Notes: generated from the sequence alone by a model not told the origin. A DNA stretch of 25,557 bases from Emiliania huxleyi CCMP1516 (GCF_000372725.1 NW_005200871.1:56371-81927); one strand, 5' to 3'; shown: positions 7,941-17,402, numbered from the stretch's first letter. Translations and numbers: made by a program.

Positions 7941-9650
7941 TCACACGACGACACCTACTGTACGTCGCTCCCTAGCAGGTACATCGACCTCGCTCCACGA
8001 CCGACGCGCGGCGTCGTGCGCGCGCAGTCCCCGCAGCTCGATGCCGCCGGCCGGAGCACCTCCTGCAGCGCTGCCGGCAGGCGCGCTGCGGTCGCTCGCT
8101 TTCGAGTCGCTCAGCATGCCGCCGCCGCCGCCGTCGGCCGCTGCCTGCGCCGCCGCGAGCGCCGCTTCCGTCTTCCGCTTGTCGCGCCCGTAGGTGCAGT
8201 GGAGCAAGCTGTACGCGAGGAAGCAGAACCCCCACGGCACGAGCATCGTCACGGCGAGCGCGTCGCCCAAGGCCTTCGCGTTGCCGGCGTCCTCGGCGCC
8301 GCCGTCGTGGAGGCTGCTGTTGCTGCTGCTGCTGCTGCTGGCATTGCCACCGCCGCCGCCCCCGCCGCTGCCGCCGCCGCACGCGCCGCCGTCGCTCTGC
8401 GCGAAGCCAAAGAACTCCTCGGCGATCCAGCCCGCGGCGAGGCCGCCGACGGGCGCGACGACCCCCTCGAGCGCGCGGTCGAGGCCGTAGATGGTGGTGC
8501 GCAGGGCGGGGTCGACGACCTCGGCCATCATCGAGTTGTTCACGCCGCCGCACCAGGAGACTAGCAGGCCCGCGAGCAGCATGAGCGGCGCGGCGGCGCG
8601 CGGCGCGCTGCCGTAGAAGAGCAGCAGGAAGATGGGCAGCCCCGAGAAGACGGAGAGCTGCCCGACGAGCACGCGGCCATGCGTCGGCGCGAGGCGCGCG
8701 GCGAGGTCGTTGAGGGCGCCGCCGAGCAGGTTGCCGAACATGGCGCCCGTGTCGAGCAGCGAGCGCGTCGCGCCCGCGGCCGCGTGCGACAGGCCCCTGA
8801 GCTCAAAGTACAGCGTCAAAAAGGACATCGAGTACCACGGCGCCGACCCCACGGCGCCCTGCAGTATGATGATGAGGAAGGTGGGCACCGTCGCGACGTG
8901 CCACGCCTCGGCGAGCGCCGCCCTGGCCGAGAGGGGCGGCGGCCGCGCGAGGCGGCCGCCGCCGGTCGCATCCCTGGTGTGGACGGTTTGTTTCGCGGTA
9001 TCCGCGGCGGGATATGGCGGTCGCGCACTAGGGCTGGTCGCGCACGTCAGCGCGGGCCGCACGTCGCGGCCGAAGCAGAGCAGCACGGCGGCCGTCGCGC
9101 AAGAGACGACCGCCACGCTGTAGAAGACGAGGCGCCAGCCGGCGACGGCGCCGTCGGTGTCGGCGAGCTGCGTGGCGAGGAAGCCGCCGAGCGCGGCGCC
9201 GCCGTTGTTGGCAAAGTTCAGGACGCCAAAGGCGCGTCCGGACAGGTTTGCGGGGCAGAGGTCGGCGACGAGGGCATAGACCAGCGGGATGACCAGGCCG
9301 ATGCCGACTCCGTTCAAGGCCCGCGAAATCACGAGCGTGCGCATGGACGTGGCCGAGCCGACGAAGAGAGAGGCGACGGACCAGAACACGCAGCCCATGG
9401 CGATGAGCTTCACGCGGTCGTAGCGACCGCCCAGCGGGCCAACGGCGAGCGCAACTATCGATTGCACGATGCCACGCCAAAAGGTCGCCATACCCAGCGC
9501 TGCCGGTCCGGCGCCATACTCGTTGCACACCTCGAGGTACACGGCCGGCAACAGAATTTGGTCCGCTTTGTCGATGGCGATCACGGCACAGAGCAGCACG
9601 AACGTGCGCAATCGCGCAGTGTCGATGGTTTTGTTCAGCATCGCAACCAT
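7941..9650 (-). CDS. Major facilitator superfamily transporter
   Basis: 569 residues from the ATG at 9650 with no intron needed. There is a short cytosolic N-terminus, then alternating hydrophobic segments consistent with twelve membrane helices. The MFS loop 2-3 signature is present as GGRYDRVKLI (about 74-83), with the helix-4 region RALNGVGIGLVIPLVYAL and an intact helix-5 glycine pattern (NNGGAALGGFLA). A long cytosolic loop separates the two six-helix halves (around TRDATGGGRLARPPP). A low-complexity Gly/Ser/Asn insert from a TGC-type microsatellite (about 8318-8345) lies between late helices. The C-terminal tail is Ala/Gly-rich. The overall pattern is that of organic-anion or spinster-like secondary carriers; the substrate cannot be named. 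Membrane location (plasma or organelle) is undetermined. Confidence 0.88.
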   Translation of the reverse strand: MVAMLNKTIDTARLRTFVLLCAVIAIDKADQILLPAVYLEVCNEYGAGPAALGMATFWRGIVQSIVALAVGPLGGRYDRVKLIAMGCVFWSVASLFVGSATSMRTLVISRALNGVGIGLVIPLVYALVADLCPANLSGRAFGVLNFANNGGAALGGFLATQLADTDGAVAGWRLVFYSVAVVSCATAAVLLCFGRDVRPALTCATSPSARPPYPAADTAKQTVHTRDATGGGRLARPPPLSARAALAEAWHVATVPTFLIIILQGAVGSAPWYSMSFLTLYFELRGLSHAAAGATRSLLDTGAMFGNLLGGALNDLAARLAPTHGRVLVGQLSVFSGLPIFLLLFYGSAPRAAAPLMLLAGLLVSWCGGVNNSMMAEVVDPALRTTIYGLDRALEGVVAPVGGLAAGWIAEEFFGFAQSDGGACGGGSGGGGGGGNASSSSSSNSSLHDGGAEDAGNAKALGDALAVTMLVPWGFCFLAYSLLHCTYGRDKRKTEAALAAAQAAADGGGGGMLSDSKASDRSAPAGSAAGGAPAGGIELRGLRAHDAARRSWSEVDVPARERRTVGVVV

Positions 9651-10134
9651 GCACCGCTATCGACGTCGGAGGGTGGCGGATTCGATCATCTGCCTGAGGA
9701 CGACTTCCTTTCTGGCGAGGGCGACGCAAGGGCCTTCGCCTGATCGAGGCGTGAGCGAATACGTGTATAATTCTTTTGAGAGCGCCTTCGTTGTGTGGAA
9801 TAACTAGTCCTAACCGCCAATGGCAGTTAGCGGACGTCGCCGCGGCTCGTCTCTGCCGCGGCGGCTGCTGCGCGCACGTGGTGGCGCCGCTCTCTCGCGA
9901 GACGGCTGGCGACGCGGCTCGCGGCCGACGTACGCTGCGCTCGTCCGACCGCCCGCGGCGTGGCGTGCGCGGCGCTGTGCACCGCTCTGCGAGCGCTTCT
10001 GCGCTGCTTTGAGTAAAGTCCACTGTATATGAGCTGCTGCCTCGCTGCTGCGAGTTGACATATCCGGTGATGTGCGAGCGTTCCGTTCGTGCGTCGACTG
10101 GCTCCCGGTTCGAGTCGCCGGGGGGGAGGGGGGG

Positions 10135-10190
10135 GCCTCCTCGGCCTCCTCGGCCTCCTCGGCCTCCTCGGCCTCCTCGGCAGCCTCGGC
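10135..10190. repeat. 9-bp tandem repeat (CCTCCTCGG)
   Basis: About five perfect copies of a 9-bp unit followed by degenerate copies. Confidence 0.9.
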
Positions 10191-10340
10191 TGCTTGGCGC
10201 ACGCGGCGCGCGAGCCGCGCCGCGCTGCCTTTTTGCTCGCTGCCTCCGTTGTCGGCTCGGCCGTTCCGTCTCCTCGCTCTGGCTCGGGCCGTGGGCGTGC
10301 TGCTGCTGCTGCTCGGCACTGTTGTCGCCATTTTCAATAT

Positions 10341-10404
10341 CTCTCTCTCTGCTCTCTCTCTCTCTGCTCTCTCTCTCTCTCTGCTCTCTCTCTCTCTCTC
10401 TCTG

Positions 10405-10447
<43 letters not shown>
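10341..10447. repeat. (CT)n microsatellite
   Basis: About 107 bp of CT dinucleotides broken by regular GCT steps and one GTCT, so it is a compound array. Confidence 0.95.
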
Positions 10448-10449
<2 letters not shown>

Positions 10450-10533
10450 CTCCGGGCCAGCTGCACGCACGCTCGGTGACATCTCTTCACCTTCGCACTG
10501 GTCGAGTCATAGGTGACGCGAGGGCGCTCACTT

Positions 10534-10604
10534 AATTGATTAATTCACTTCATTAATTCCTTAATTGCGTACCGTATTCCGGGTAATCTTAATTATTAAT
10601 CATC
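10534..10604. other. AT-rich island with TTAAT repeats
   Basis: A roughly 70-bp block rich in TTAATTGATTAATT-type words inside very GC-rich surroundings. Similar words recur in two introns at 22.2 and 24.0 kb. Confidence 0.7.
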
Positions 10605-11354
10605 GGGCGGGGCGCGGCGCGGCGGCTGCGCGAGGCGGCGGCGCGGCGCGGCGGCGGGCGACGCGGAGCGGGGCGGCGAGACCATCTGTACTGAACGGAC
10701 CAGCTAGCTGGTCTTTGAGTCGGCGCAATGGTAGCGCCGCCCTCGACTCAAGGGGCTGCCTTCCACACGTCGCTGCTCAGGCAGGGGGAGGGGGGGAGAC
10801 CTCCTGTTCCTCGCGGAACGGGAGCAGCCCCCTCCTTGCCCGGTCTGCAATGCAGGGCGGTGGTCGTGCCATCTCCGCTTCACAACGACCACGCCGCAAT
10901 CGTCGCCGGCGCGCGACACGTTTCCGTTGGCGGGACTGTCCTGGTCGAGAGTGTGTGCCGCTGAGGCGGGACCACTCGGGGACAGTGCTGACGGGACGCG
11001 GCTCGAAGGGCGTGGCTCCGCAGCGCGGCTGGCACTCGTCGCAGAGGCCTCACCTTCGAAAAGTCGGGCATGGCTCCACCCGCAACTTTGTCGCTAACAC
11101 GCGCGCACCGCCGAGCCTGCGGCGGGCGCGCTGCGGCCGCACGTCTACTTCGTCATAGTGCCACGACGTGCGGCCTAGATTTAGCCCACGCGCCTCAACT
11201 TGCATACGCTCATACATTGGACTGTCATCGCCTGTGAGTGCGAGAAGGGCTAGCTGTAGGCAGCTAGCCTCTGAGGAGGGCGTCCATAGACACCTCACTA
11301 GACCCCACACATGGTCTCGTCCGTGCCTTGCCGGCCGGTGAGATTGCTAGAGGT

Positions 11355-11425
11355 GGAGCAAACTGCTCTAGCCTCACATATCACTTCCTGTCGTCTGTTG
11401 TTTGAGTTGTGCCCTTGTTTGTGCC
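11355..11425. repeat. 5' part of a tandem-dimer repeat, unit 1
   Basis: Starts GAGCAAACTGCTCTAGCCTC and runs through CACTTCCTGTCGTCTGTTG to TGTGCCCTTG. A diverged copy lies at 11658-11721, 303 bp downstream, so repeat family R1 and this leader are present here as a tandem dimer. Confidence 0.8.
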
Positions 11426-11659
11426 CTTGGCACCGTGGAGTGCTGGGGGGGGCGACAGGGAGGATGTGGCCCTGAGTTATGTGTACGCCGACTCAGGGTG
11501 TGTGGCAGCCAGCTGGCTGTGTGTCTTGTGAGCTTGTTTGTGTCTGTGTGTCGCTCGTGCGTGTCGTCATCATCTGTCTAGCGTCCACCCATACCGCGTT
11601 GGTGTCCAGTCCGAGCCTGGCTGTTCTTCACCTTACTACCTACCTACCTACCTCGTTGT
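11426..11659 (+). repeat. Dispersed repeat family R1, copy 1
   Basis: About 234 bp from CTTGGCACCGTGGAGTGCTG to a (CTAC)n tail. Contains GTGTACGCCGACTCAGGGTG and CGTCCACCCATACCGCGTTG, conserved in all copies. No open frame is conserved between copies and no tRNA-type promoter box is visible. The simple-repeat tail resembles that of a SINE or the 3' end of a LINE. Confidence 0.85.
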
Positions 11660-11721
11660 GAGCAAGCCTGCTCTAGCCTCGCATGTCACTTCCTGTTGTC
11701 TGTTGTGTTGTTGTGCCCTTG
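11658..11721. repeat. 5' part of the tandem-dimer repeat, unit 2
   Basis: Diverged copy of 11355-11421 (GAGCAAGCCTGCTCTAGCCTC... to TGTGCCCTTG). It ends exactly where the 640-bp inverted-repeat element begins. Confidence 0.8.
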
Positions 11722-12361
11722 CGCACTAATCCCGCGCCCCGGTTTTTTCGCCAGCCTAGCGCGTTCGGTTGATTGAGGAAACCCCTCGAGTTAGCTGCTT
11801 AGTCGCGTGCGCGTATGCTCGCTGTCGTTGCAGTCTCTGGAGGCTGCGCCGCGGCTCCCGAGCGGCGCGTGACCCGTGCCAGTTTTGGTAAGGTTTTGCG
11901 CACCCTCTCAACTGACTCCCTGAGGCAGGGTGGCGCGGGTGCGGGGTGGCTCGGCAGCTCGGCGGGAGGCCTCCGACCCGGCTACCTTGTGCTGTTGAAG
12001 TTGCTGCAGGAGACGCCGATGACGATGGCGCTGTCCTCGCGGCTGGCCAGCGTCCGGGCTCGCTGGCGCGCCGCCCGGGATAGCACTGACAGTCTGCCGG
12101 CGCAGCGGGCGCATTCGAATGCGCCCGCCGCGCCGGCAGACTGTTGGACGGCCACAGTCGCGAAAGTGGGGTGAAATCCGTGCGGCGCAGTGGCACCGGT
12201 GGCCAGGCGGCCCCTCTCGGGGCCGCGTTGCGCAGGCGCGCCGCGCCATGAGCGGCGACCGTGGTGAGAACGCGATGTGCCACTGCTCTCACTTAGCAGC
12301 TAACTATGATAGAACAAGTTTGAAAACCTGAGCGAAAAAACCGGGGGTCGGGATTAGTGCG
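11722..12361. mobile_element. 640-bp non-autonomous inverted-repeat element (MITE-like)
   Basis: Starts CGCACTAATCCCGC and ends GGGATTAGTGCG. The outer 30 bp form terminal inverted repeats with two mismatches, including the A/T blocks GGTTTTTTCGC and GCGAAAAAACC. A subterminal pair AGTTAGCTGCTTAGT (11789-11803) and ACTTAGCAGCTAACT (12291-12305) is inverted with one mismatch. A 54-bp palindrome lies at 12090-12143, centred on TTCGAA. No transposase frame is present, so it would depend on enzymes elsewhere. It splits unit 2 of the R1 tandem dimer; comparison with unit 1 puts the empty site at CCCTT|GTTTG, with at most one duplicated G, so no usual target duplication is visible. Confidence 0.8.
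12090..12143. repeat. 54-bp palindrome inside the inverted-repeat element
   Basis: Symmetric about 12116/12117 with one mismatch per arm. Starts CAGTCTGCCGGCGC and ends GCGCCGGCAGACTG. Confidence 0.9.
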
Positions 12362-12370
12362 GTTTGGACT

Positions 12371-12602
12371 CTTGGCACCGTGGAGTGCTGGGGGGGGCGA
12401 CAGGGAGGATATGGCCTTGAGTTATGTGTACGCCGACTCAGGGTGTGTGGCAGCCCGCTGGCTGTGTGTCTTGTGAGCTTTTGTGTCTGTGTGTCGCTCG
12501 TGCGTGTCGTCATCATCTGTCTTGCGTCCACCCATACCGCGTCGGTGTCCAGTCCGAGCCTGGCTGTTCTTCACCTTTCTACCTACCTACCTACCTCGTT
12601 GT
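12371..12602 (+). repeat. Dispersed repeat family R1, copy 2
   Basis: Same start, core and (CTAC)n tail as copy 1, very closely related. Separated from its 5' leader by the inserted 640-bp element. Confidence 0.88.
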
Positions 12603-13032
12603 TAATAGTACAAACCCAATGGTCCTCTGCGAGCGGTCCTTCGTTGCAGTCGCACACACGCACACGCCACGCCGCACCGCGCGCCCGCCCACCGCCCCGC
12701 CCAGGCGGGAAAGAGATGATTCTTTTTCACATATTCTCGAGGTGGATATCCTTTGGCCGCGTTGGTAGCGAGGATTGGTGTTTCACCTGTGTCGAGCCTG
12801 TCTGCTGTGAGAGAGAGTTTTTTGTTTAAATTCTTTTTCGCGCCGAGAGACCAAGAGAAAAATTCTTTTTCGCCGCGCGGACAACTGACTTGGACACATT
12901 CGACTCGTTGGCACACAGCGCCGACCCTCGGCAGCAACTACTTCCACAATTCTTTTCACCTTCGGAACGGTGGAGGGGTTCAATAGCTGATAAGTAAGAC
13001 AGTAACTCCTCCCAACACCGTGATCACACAGT
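12603..13032. other. Spacer downstream of the ankyrin-RING gene
   Basis: No gene seen. It contains two nearby copies of ATTCTTTTTCGC (around 12830 and 12860) and, on the minus strand, the 3' flank of the ankyrin-RING gene. Confidence 0.4.
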
Positions 13033-15246
13033 TCACACAGGACGAGGGGCGAGCCACATCATCACTGGCTCGCGGCAATAAGGACACTCCCGCATGAGCT
13101 CGGAGCATGGACCGCAGACGCACAAGTGGCTGCACGGCACCGCGAGGTGAGATTTCGGCCGCTCGAAGCATATGATGCACGACGTCTCGCCTCCCATGGT
13201 GGACTCTGGGGCAGCCGGCCGCCCCGTGTTGAGGCCGGCGTCCGCTAGTGAGACGGCAGCAAGCGCCTCGGTGACTGGCAGAGGCTGCTCCGCCGCCTCT
13301 GCCGCCTCTGGCTCGATCAAGCGCTCGATAGCGCTGACCCGCTCCTCGAGGCTACCCTCGGTCGCCGCGCCGAGGCTCGCCTCCAGCAGATCGACACGCC
13401 GCGGCAAGTCCCCCCCGCCGCCGGTCGACTCGCTGCTCACCGCCTCCTCGCACCGCGACACCCGATGCGTCAGCGCCTCCTCCGCCTCCACCGCTGACCG
13501 ACGCAGCGCCTCTGCTAGCTCCGCAGCCTCGCGCAGCGCTGCCCGCTCCGCCGCACCCGCTCGCTCTGCCGCCTCGCGCTCTGCTAGCCTTGCCGCCTCC
13601 TGCTCAGCAGCCAGCTGTACCGCCTTCTCCTCCTGTGCGCGAAGCTCTGCCGCAGCCTTCGCTCTCCGCTCCTCCTCGAGCTTGAAGGCAGGCGGCGCCC
13701 TCTTGGCCTCCTTGTTCTTCGCCTTGCCCTCCTTCCTAACCGCTTTCTTCTCGGCTGCCTTCGCCAGCCGCTTCGCCTTCTCCTCCTCCGCCCGCTTGTC
13801 AGCAGCCTCCTTCTCGCGCCGCTCCGCCTCTGCCTGAATAGCCTTGCGCTCCGCCGCCGCCGCCCGCTGCTCTGCAAGCTGCGCCTCCTCTGCTGCTCGC
13901 CTCTCTGCCGTCCTCGCCCGCAGCGTATCCTCTACTGCCGCGCGCTCGGCGGCCAGCTTTGCCTCCACCTCCGCAGCAATGGCTCGCTTCTGCTCCTCCA
14001 GCGCCGCTGCATCTGCCGCCCGGCGCTCCTCGTCCGCCGCCCGCTCTGCTTCGCGCTGTCGTGCCGTATGCTCGCGCTCTCGCGCCGCCACGGCCTCCTC
14101 ATGCTCGCGCTGCTCGCGCCGCCTCTTGGCTTCGAGCGCCTTCTCCGCCGCTTTCTCTGCTGCCTCGGCCTCTCTCACAGCCGCTGCATGCTCTGTGAGA
14201 GCGCGCACGCACCCGGCGTGGTCCTTTGGAGGAGCGCCGGCGGCGTCAGCAGTCGCAGGCATGGCCGCCCCCTTCTTGGCGAGATCCAGCGCGGAACTGC
14301 TGTTCGCAGAGCGTGCCTTCGTCTCTGCGCCAGCCTGCAGAAGGCAGAGCACGACGGGAAGGTGGCCATTGTAGGCGGCGCCCATCAGCGCGGTGCCGCG
14401 GTCACTGTGCGGCACGTTGACCTCCGCGCCGTGCCGAATCAGCAACTCAACCACCAGCGCATGGCCCTCATCGGCGGCGACCATCAGCGCCGTGACGCCG
14501 CTCGCGCTGTTATTCTGCAGGTTGGCATCCGCGCCGCGCTGAAGCAGTAGGTCAATCACCCGCTCGTGGCCGTAGCGGGCGGCGTACACCAGCGTGGTGC
14601 TGCCGAAGCTGTCCTGCTTGTCGATCTCCGCGCCGTGCCGAATCAGCAAACCAGCCACTCGCTCGTGGCCTATTTTGGCGGCGCCCATCAGCGCGGTGAA
14701 GCCGGTGCTGTTCTGCACGTTGATCTCCACGCCATGCCGAAGCAGCAGCTCGACCACCCGCTCGTGGCCTTGGACGGCGGCGTGCATCAGTGCGGTCCAG
14801 CCGCTGCTGTTTTGCTGGTCGATCTCCGCGCCCCGCTGAAGCAGAAAGTCGACCACCCGCTCGTGACCGTTGACGGCGGCGCCCATCAGCGCGGTGTCGC
14901 CGTCGCTACTTTGCACGTTGATCTCCGCGCCACGCCACATCAGCAGGTCGACCACCCGCTCGTGGCCGTAGTGGGTGGCGAGCATCAGCGCGGTGACGCC
15001 GACGCTGTTCCGCTTGTTGATCTCTGCGCCGTGCTGCAGCAGCAAGGCGGCCATCCGCTCGTGGCCCTGGCAGGCGGCGTCCATCAGCAGGGTAACGCCG
15101 GTTACTTCGCCATTCTCGCGCGTGGTGTTTGCTCGCCCGCCTCTCTTGAGCCACGAACGCACCGCCGCTTCGTCGCCATGCAACACCGCGTCGTGCGGCG
15201 CCTCTGGCTGAGGCACGCTCGACGACCTATGAGGTATCTCTGCCAT
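13033..15246 (-). CDS. Ankyrin-repeat, coiled-coil, RING-finger protein (predicted E3 ubiquitin ligase)
   Basis: 737 residues from the ATG at 15246 (context TCCATGGCA). The eight codons before it start with TTG and are not used. Residues about 20-330 hold nine or so ankyrin repeats of 33 residues, very alike and built on GxTALMxAAxxGHERVVxLL. Residues about 345-600 are a highly charged Ala/Glu/Arg/Lys helix (EEEKAKRLAKAAEKKAVRKE style) expected to be a long coiled coil. The C-terminus (690-725) is a C3HC4 RING of the IAP/MULAN kind: CIICFERP...PCSHLCVCGPC...CPYC, with all eight zinc ligands present. Likely role: ubiquitin ligase in which the ankyrin array selects substrate, the helix oligomerises and the RING recruits the E2. 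The family assignment is firm; the target is unknown. A single-exon gene. Confidence 0.9.
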   Translation of the reverse strand: MAEIPHRSSSVPQPEAPHDAVLHGDEAAVRSWLKRGGRANTTRENGEVTGVTLLMDAACQGHERMAALLLQHGAEINKRNSVGVTALMLATHYGHERVVDLLMWRGAEINVQSSDGDTALMGAAVNGHERVVDFLLQRGAEIDQQNSSGWTALMHAAVQGHERVVELLLRHGVEINVQNSTGFTALMGAAKIGHERVAGLLIRHGAEIDKQDSFGSTTLVYAARYGHERVIDLLLQRGADANLQNNSASGVTALMVAADEGHALVVELLIRHGAEVNVPHSDRGTALMGAAYNGHLPVVLCLLQAGAETKARSANSSSALDLAKKGAAMPATADAAGAPPKDHAGCVRALTEHAAAVREAEAAEKAAEKALEAKRRREQREHEEAVAAREREHTARQREAERAADEERRAADAAALEEQKRAIAAEVEAKLAAERAAVEDTLRARTAERRAAEEAQLAEQRAAAAERKAIQAEAERREKEAADKRAEEEKAKRLAKAAEKKAVRKEGKAKNKEAKRAPPAFKLEEERRAKAAAELRAQEEKAVQLAAEQEAARLAEREAAERAGAAERAALREAAELAEALRRSAVEAEEALTHRVSRCEEAVSSESTGGGGDLPRRVDLLEASLGAATEGSLEERVSAIERLIEPEAAEAAEQPLPVTEALAAVSLADAGLNTGRPAAPESTMGGETSCIICFERPKSHLAVPCSHLCVCGPCSELMRECPYCREPVMMWLAPRPV

Positions 15247-15526
15247 GGAGTGCACTAATTCGGTGTGCAAACTACCTACAGTTGTAGGACACGGCCAAGT
15301 TGAGCACTGGAACGGGTCGATTCCGCATGGTATGGGACCCCTCGATCGTCTCGCCCTCCCTCACTGGTGTGTTCATTGGGGGGGGTCTTAACAAACACGG
15401 TCACACAGGATCGAGGTGCACGCTGCTGAGGGACCCCGCGCGAAGTTAGTTTCCTAATAAACTGTCTGTCTTCATGTGTCTAGACTCTACCGGTACCGCG
15501 GTGCGCTCCGCGCACATAGGTGCCAG

Positions 15527-15580
15527 CGCGCTCCGCGCGTGTGTCCAGCTAGCGCGCTCCGCGCGTGTGTCCAGCTCGCG
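15527..15580. repeat. Short tandem repeat
   Basis: Two adjacent copies of a 26-bp unit containing CGCGCTCCGCGCGTGTGTCC, with a third degenerate copy just upstream. Confidence 0.8.
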
Positions 15581-16020
15581 ACTCGCGGTCGCCCGCGGCC
15601 TTTCGTGCTTCAGGTCGACCTCGATGGTCGCGTAGCCAGGCCTTATCACCCTGACACAAGACGCACCGAACAAACCTTTTGCGTGTTGCGACACCCACCG
15701 CGTCCTCCAGTTGCGCGCGATCGGAGCTATTCCAGCGTCCGCTGCGCATCCCCGGCGGCACGACGGTGGCCGGCGCTTGCGCGCCAGCCCCGTCCGCCGC
15801 CGGTTCCGCGGCCGTGGTCCCTGTCATAGCTACGCGCGCCATGGATCGGCGGTTACACCTTGATGTAGCGCGGTACTAACCCTCGGAGACCCGTGTGGCG
15901 TGTGTACTTTATTTACGGCCCTTTCCCTGCGAACGCGCACCCCCGGGGCTACGGCTCTAGGGCGCTCTTGCCCGCAACCCGATACCGATCATCCGGCCCG
16001 CTGGTGCGCTTCTCAGCTCC

Positions 16021-16132
16021 CCGGCCCTGGATGTGAGGTGTTAATGACTGCACTCCAAGTGCTCCAAGTGCTCCAAGGGCCGGGCCCCGGCCCTGGATGT
16101 GAGGCTAATGACTGCACTCCAAGTGCTCCAAG
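16021..16132. repeat. Tandem duplication
   Basis: GGCCCTGGATGTGAGG...TAATGACTGCACTCCAAGTG occurs twice, about 60 bp apart. The first copy has an extra CTCCAAGTG step. A similar phrase occurs at about 3432. Confidence 0.85.
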
Positions 16133-16180
16133 GCGCAAGGGCTCCGGGCACCAATACCTTACCTTACACCTTACCTTCGA

Positions 16181-17280
16181 TCACGGCGCGCTGAATTCCG
16201 CGTCCAATGCGTCGCTGGCGGGCCGCCGAAACCTCGCCGTCACAAAGGTGCGCGAGAGAGTCGCGCCGGTGGCGCGGTTGGCCGTGGTCCGGTGCGCGTA
16301 GGCGCACTCTAGCGTCTCAAAGCCTTCTCGCTCAAACAGCTCACGCAGCGCTTCCACCGAGAAGAAGTACGCGCGGGTGCCGTCCTGCCGCACCAGCCAC
16401 GGCGCTGAGGCGTCGAGCCGCTTGGCCTCGCGGCCCGCCTCCATCCGCGCGCACGCGCCGTCGCCAGCCCCGTAGTCCCGCAGGAGCACGGCCCCTCCCG
16501 GCCGCAGCCCAGACCGCACCGCGCGCAGGGCCGCACCGAACTTTGAGGGCGCGATGGCGGAGAGCACAAACATGAGCGTCGCCACATCCGCAGCGCAGCC
16601 AGACAGCTCGGGCGGCAAGCTGCCCTCGGTCAGGTCTCCGACCGCAGCGACGACCCGACCGGCCTCTGCCAGCGGGTGGGAGCGTACGATGCCGACAGCG
16701 GTGGCGGATAGGTCGAGCGCGTATACGGTCAGCACCTGGGTGCATTGGAGTGGGCGTGACTGCGTCCCACTCAACTTGAGGCGAGTGCGGCCAGCGCGGC
16801 CAGAAGCGCCGGCATCGCGCGGAGCAGCGGGAAGAGCGTGTTGCCGACGCCGCAGCCCGCCTCCAGGAGGACGCGCACGCCGCTGCCGCCGCCGAGGCTC
16901 GCCTGCGACAGCTGCGCGCGGCACGCAGTCACCTCCTCCGCCTCTGCCGCCTCTGCCGCAGCCTCTGCCGCATCTGCCGCCGCCTCTGCCGCCACCCCTG
17001 CGGCCGCCGCCGCCGCGTCACCGGACCCGCCGTCCGGCGCGAGCTCGTCCGCCCACTCGGCCTGCAGGTAGTGCCGGTCCTTGAAGAAGCGATCGCGGTT
17101 GCGCCGGTAGAAGAGCTCCCAGTTCTTGCCCGCCTCGCGCTCGTACCGCTCCACCCAGTACGCTGGCACGAGGCCCGAGCCGCCGCCGCCGCCGCCGCCG
17201 CCGGTGTACGGCGCGTACTCTGCGCACAGCTGGTCCGGCAGCCGCGTCGGGTCCGCTGGCGAGTGGTGCCCCCCGGGCAT
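16181..17280 (-). CDS. METTL2/6/8-type tRNA 3-methylcytidine methyltransferase
   Basis: Exon 1 (16810-17280) and exon 2 (16181-16735) code 341 residues from the ATG at 17280. Exon 1 has the family's N-terminal helix (YWVERYEREAGKNWELFYRR, 41-60), FFKDRHYL and the SAM-binding motif LLEAGCGVGNTLFPLL (138-153). Exon 2 continues with VYALDLS, DLTEG, FVLSAIAP, GGAVLLRDYG and VRQDGTRAYFF. These are hallmarks of METTL6/METTL2/METTL8 enzymes that methylate C32 of tRNA anticodon loops using S-adenosylmethionine, in the cytosol or nucleus. An acidic Ala-rich insert (about 88-118) and a poly-Gly tract (27-34) are local expansions. The intron (16736-16809) has no usable GT donor; a GC-AG solution gives exactly the spacing of the family between FPLL and VYALDLS. 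Family assignment is firm; the exact donor is inferred. Confidence 0.88.
16736..16809 (-). other. Inferred GC-AG intron of the METTL2/6-like gene
   Basis: Donor ATGCCG|GCGCTT and acceptor CACCCAG|GTGCTG. Both flanking exons are phase 0, and joining them gives FPLLRAMP-VLTVYALDLS without a gap relative to the family. The only in-frame GT before the stop (CTCAA|GTTGAG) would put exon 2 in the wrong frame. Confidence 0.6.
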
Positions 17281-17402
17281 TTGGCCTCGGAGGTTTGGCC
17301 GGTGGTCGGCGTCGTCTGGTTCGATATCTTGGCGCGTGGGGGCTGGATACGTGTCATGAAGGTATACATCGTCTGTTCCTTGTTTGTTCCTTCGGCGACT
17401 TG

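Larger units (their letters stand above)
9651..11354. other. Gene-free region upstream of the MFS gene
   Basis: No supported gene. It contains a 9-bp tandem repeat, a long CT tract, an AT-rich island and short inverted repeats, for example the perfect palindrome GACCAGCTAGCTGGTC at 10697-10712 and a hairpin from GAGTCGGCGC to GCGCC...GACTC at about 10717-10749. Arg-rich frames in this region are products of GC bias. Confidence 0.5.
15247..16180. other. Spacer with local repeats
   Basis: No gene supported. Contains tandem copies of GCGCTCCGCGCGTGTGTCCAG at about 15527-15580 and the duplication described at 16021. Short frames here have no protein-like composition. Confidence 0.4.

Noticed and set aside
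8679..9743. 354-codon plus-strand frame opposite the MFS gene
   Set aside because: Arg/Gly/His-rich antisense frame; the minus frame has clear transmembrane and MFS motifs.
9028..10482. 484-codon minus-strand frame upstream of and overlapping the MFS gene
   Set aside because: It overlaps the MFS gene in another frame, crosses the CT microsatellite as poly Arg-Glu, and is Arg/Ala-rich throughout: a GC-bias shadow.
10715..10790. tRNA-like stem-loop (GGCGCAATGGTAGCGCC resembles a D arm)
   Set aside because: No T-arm consensus or complementary acceptor stem at the proper distance.
13172..14550. Plus-strand Ser/Ala-rich and His-containing frames opposite the ankyrin-RING gene
   Set aside because: They are antisense images of the coiled-coil and ankyrin codons.
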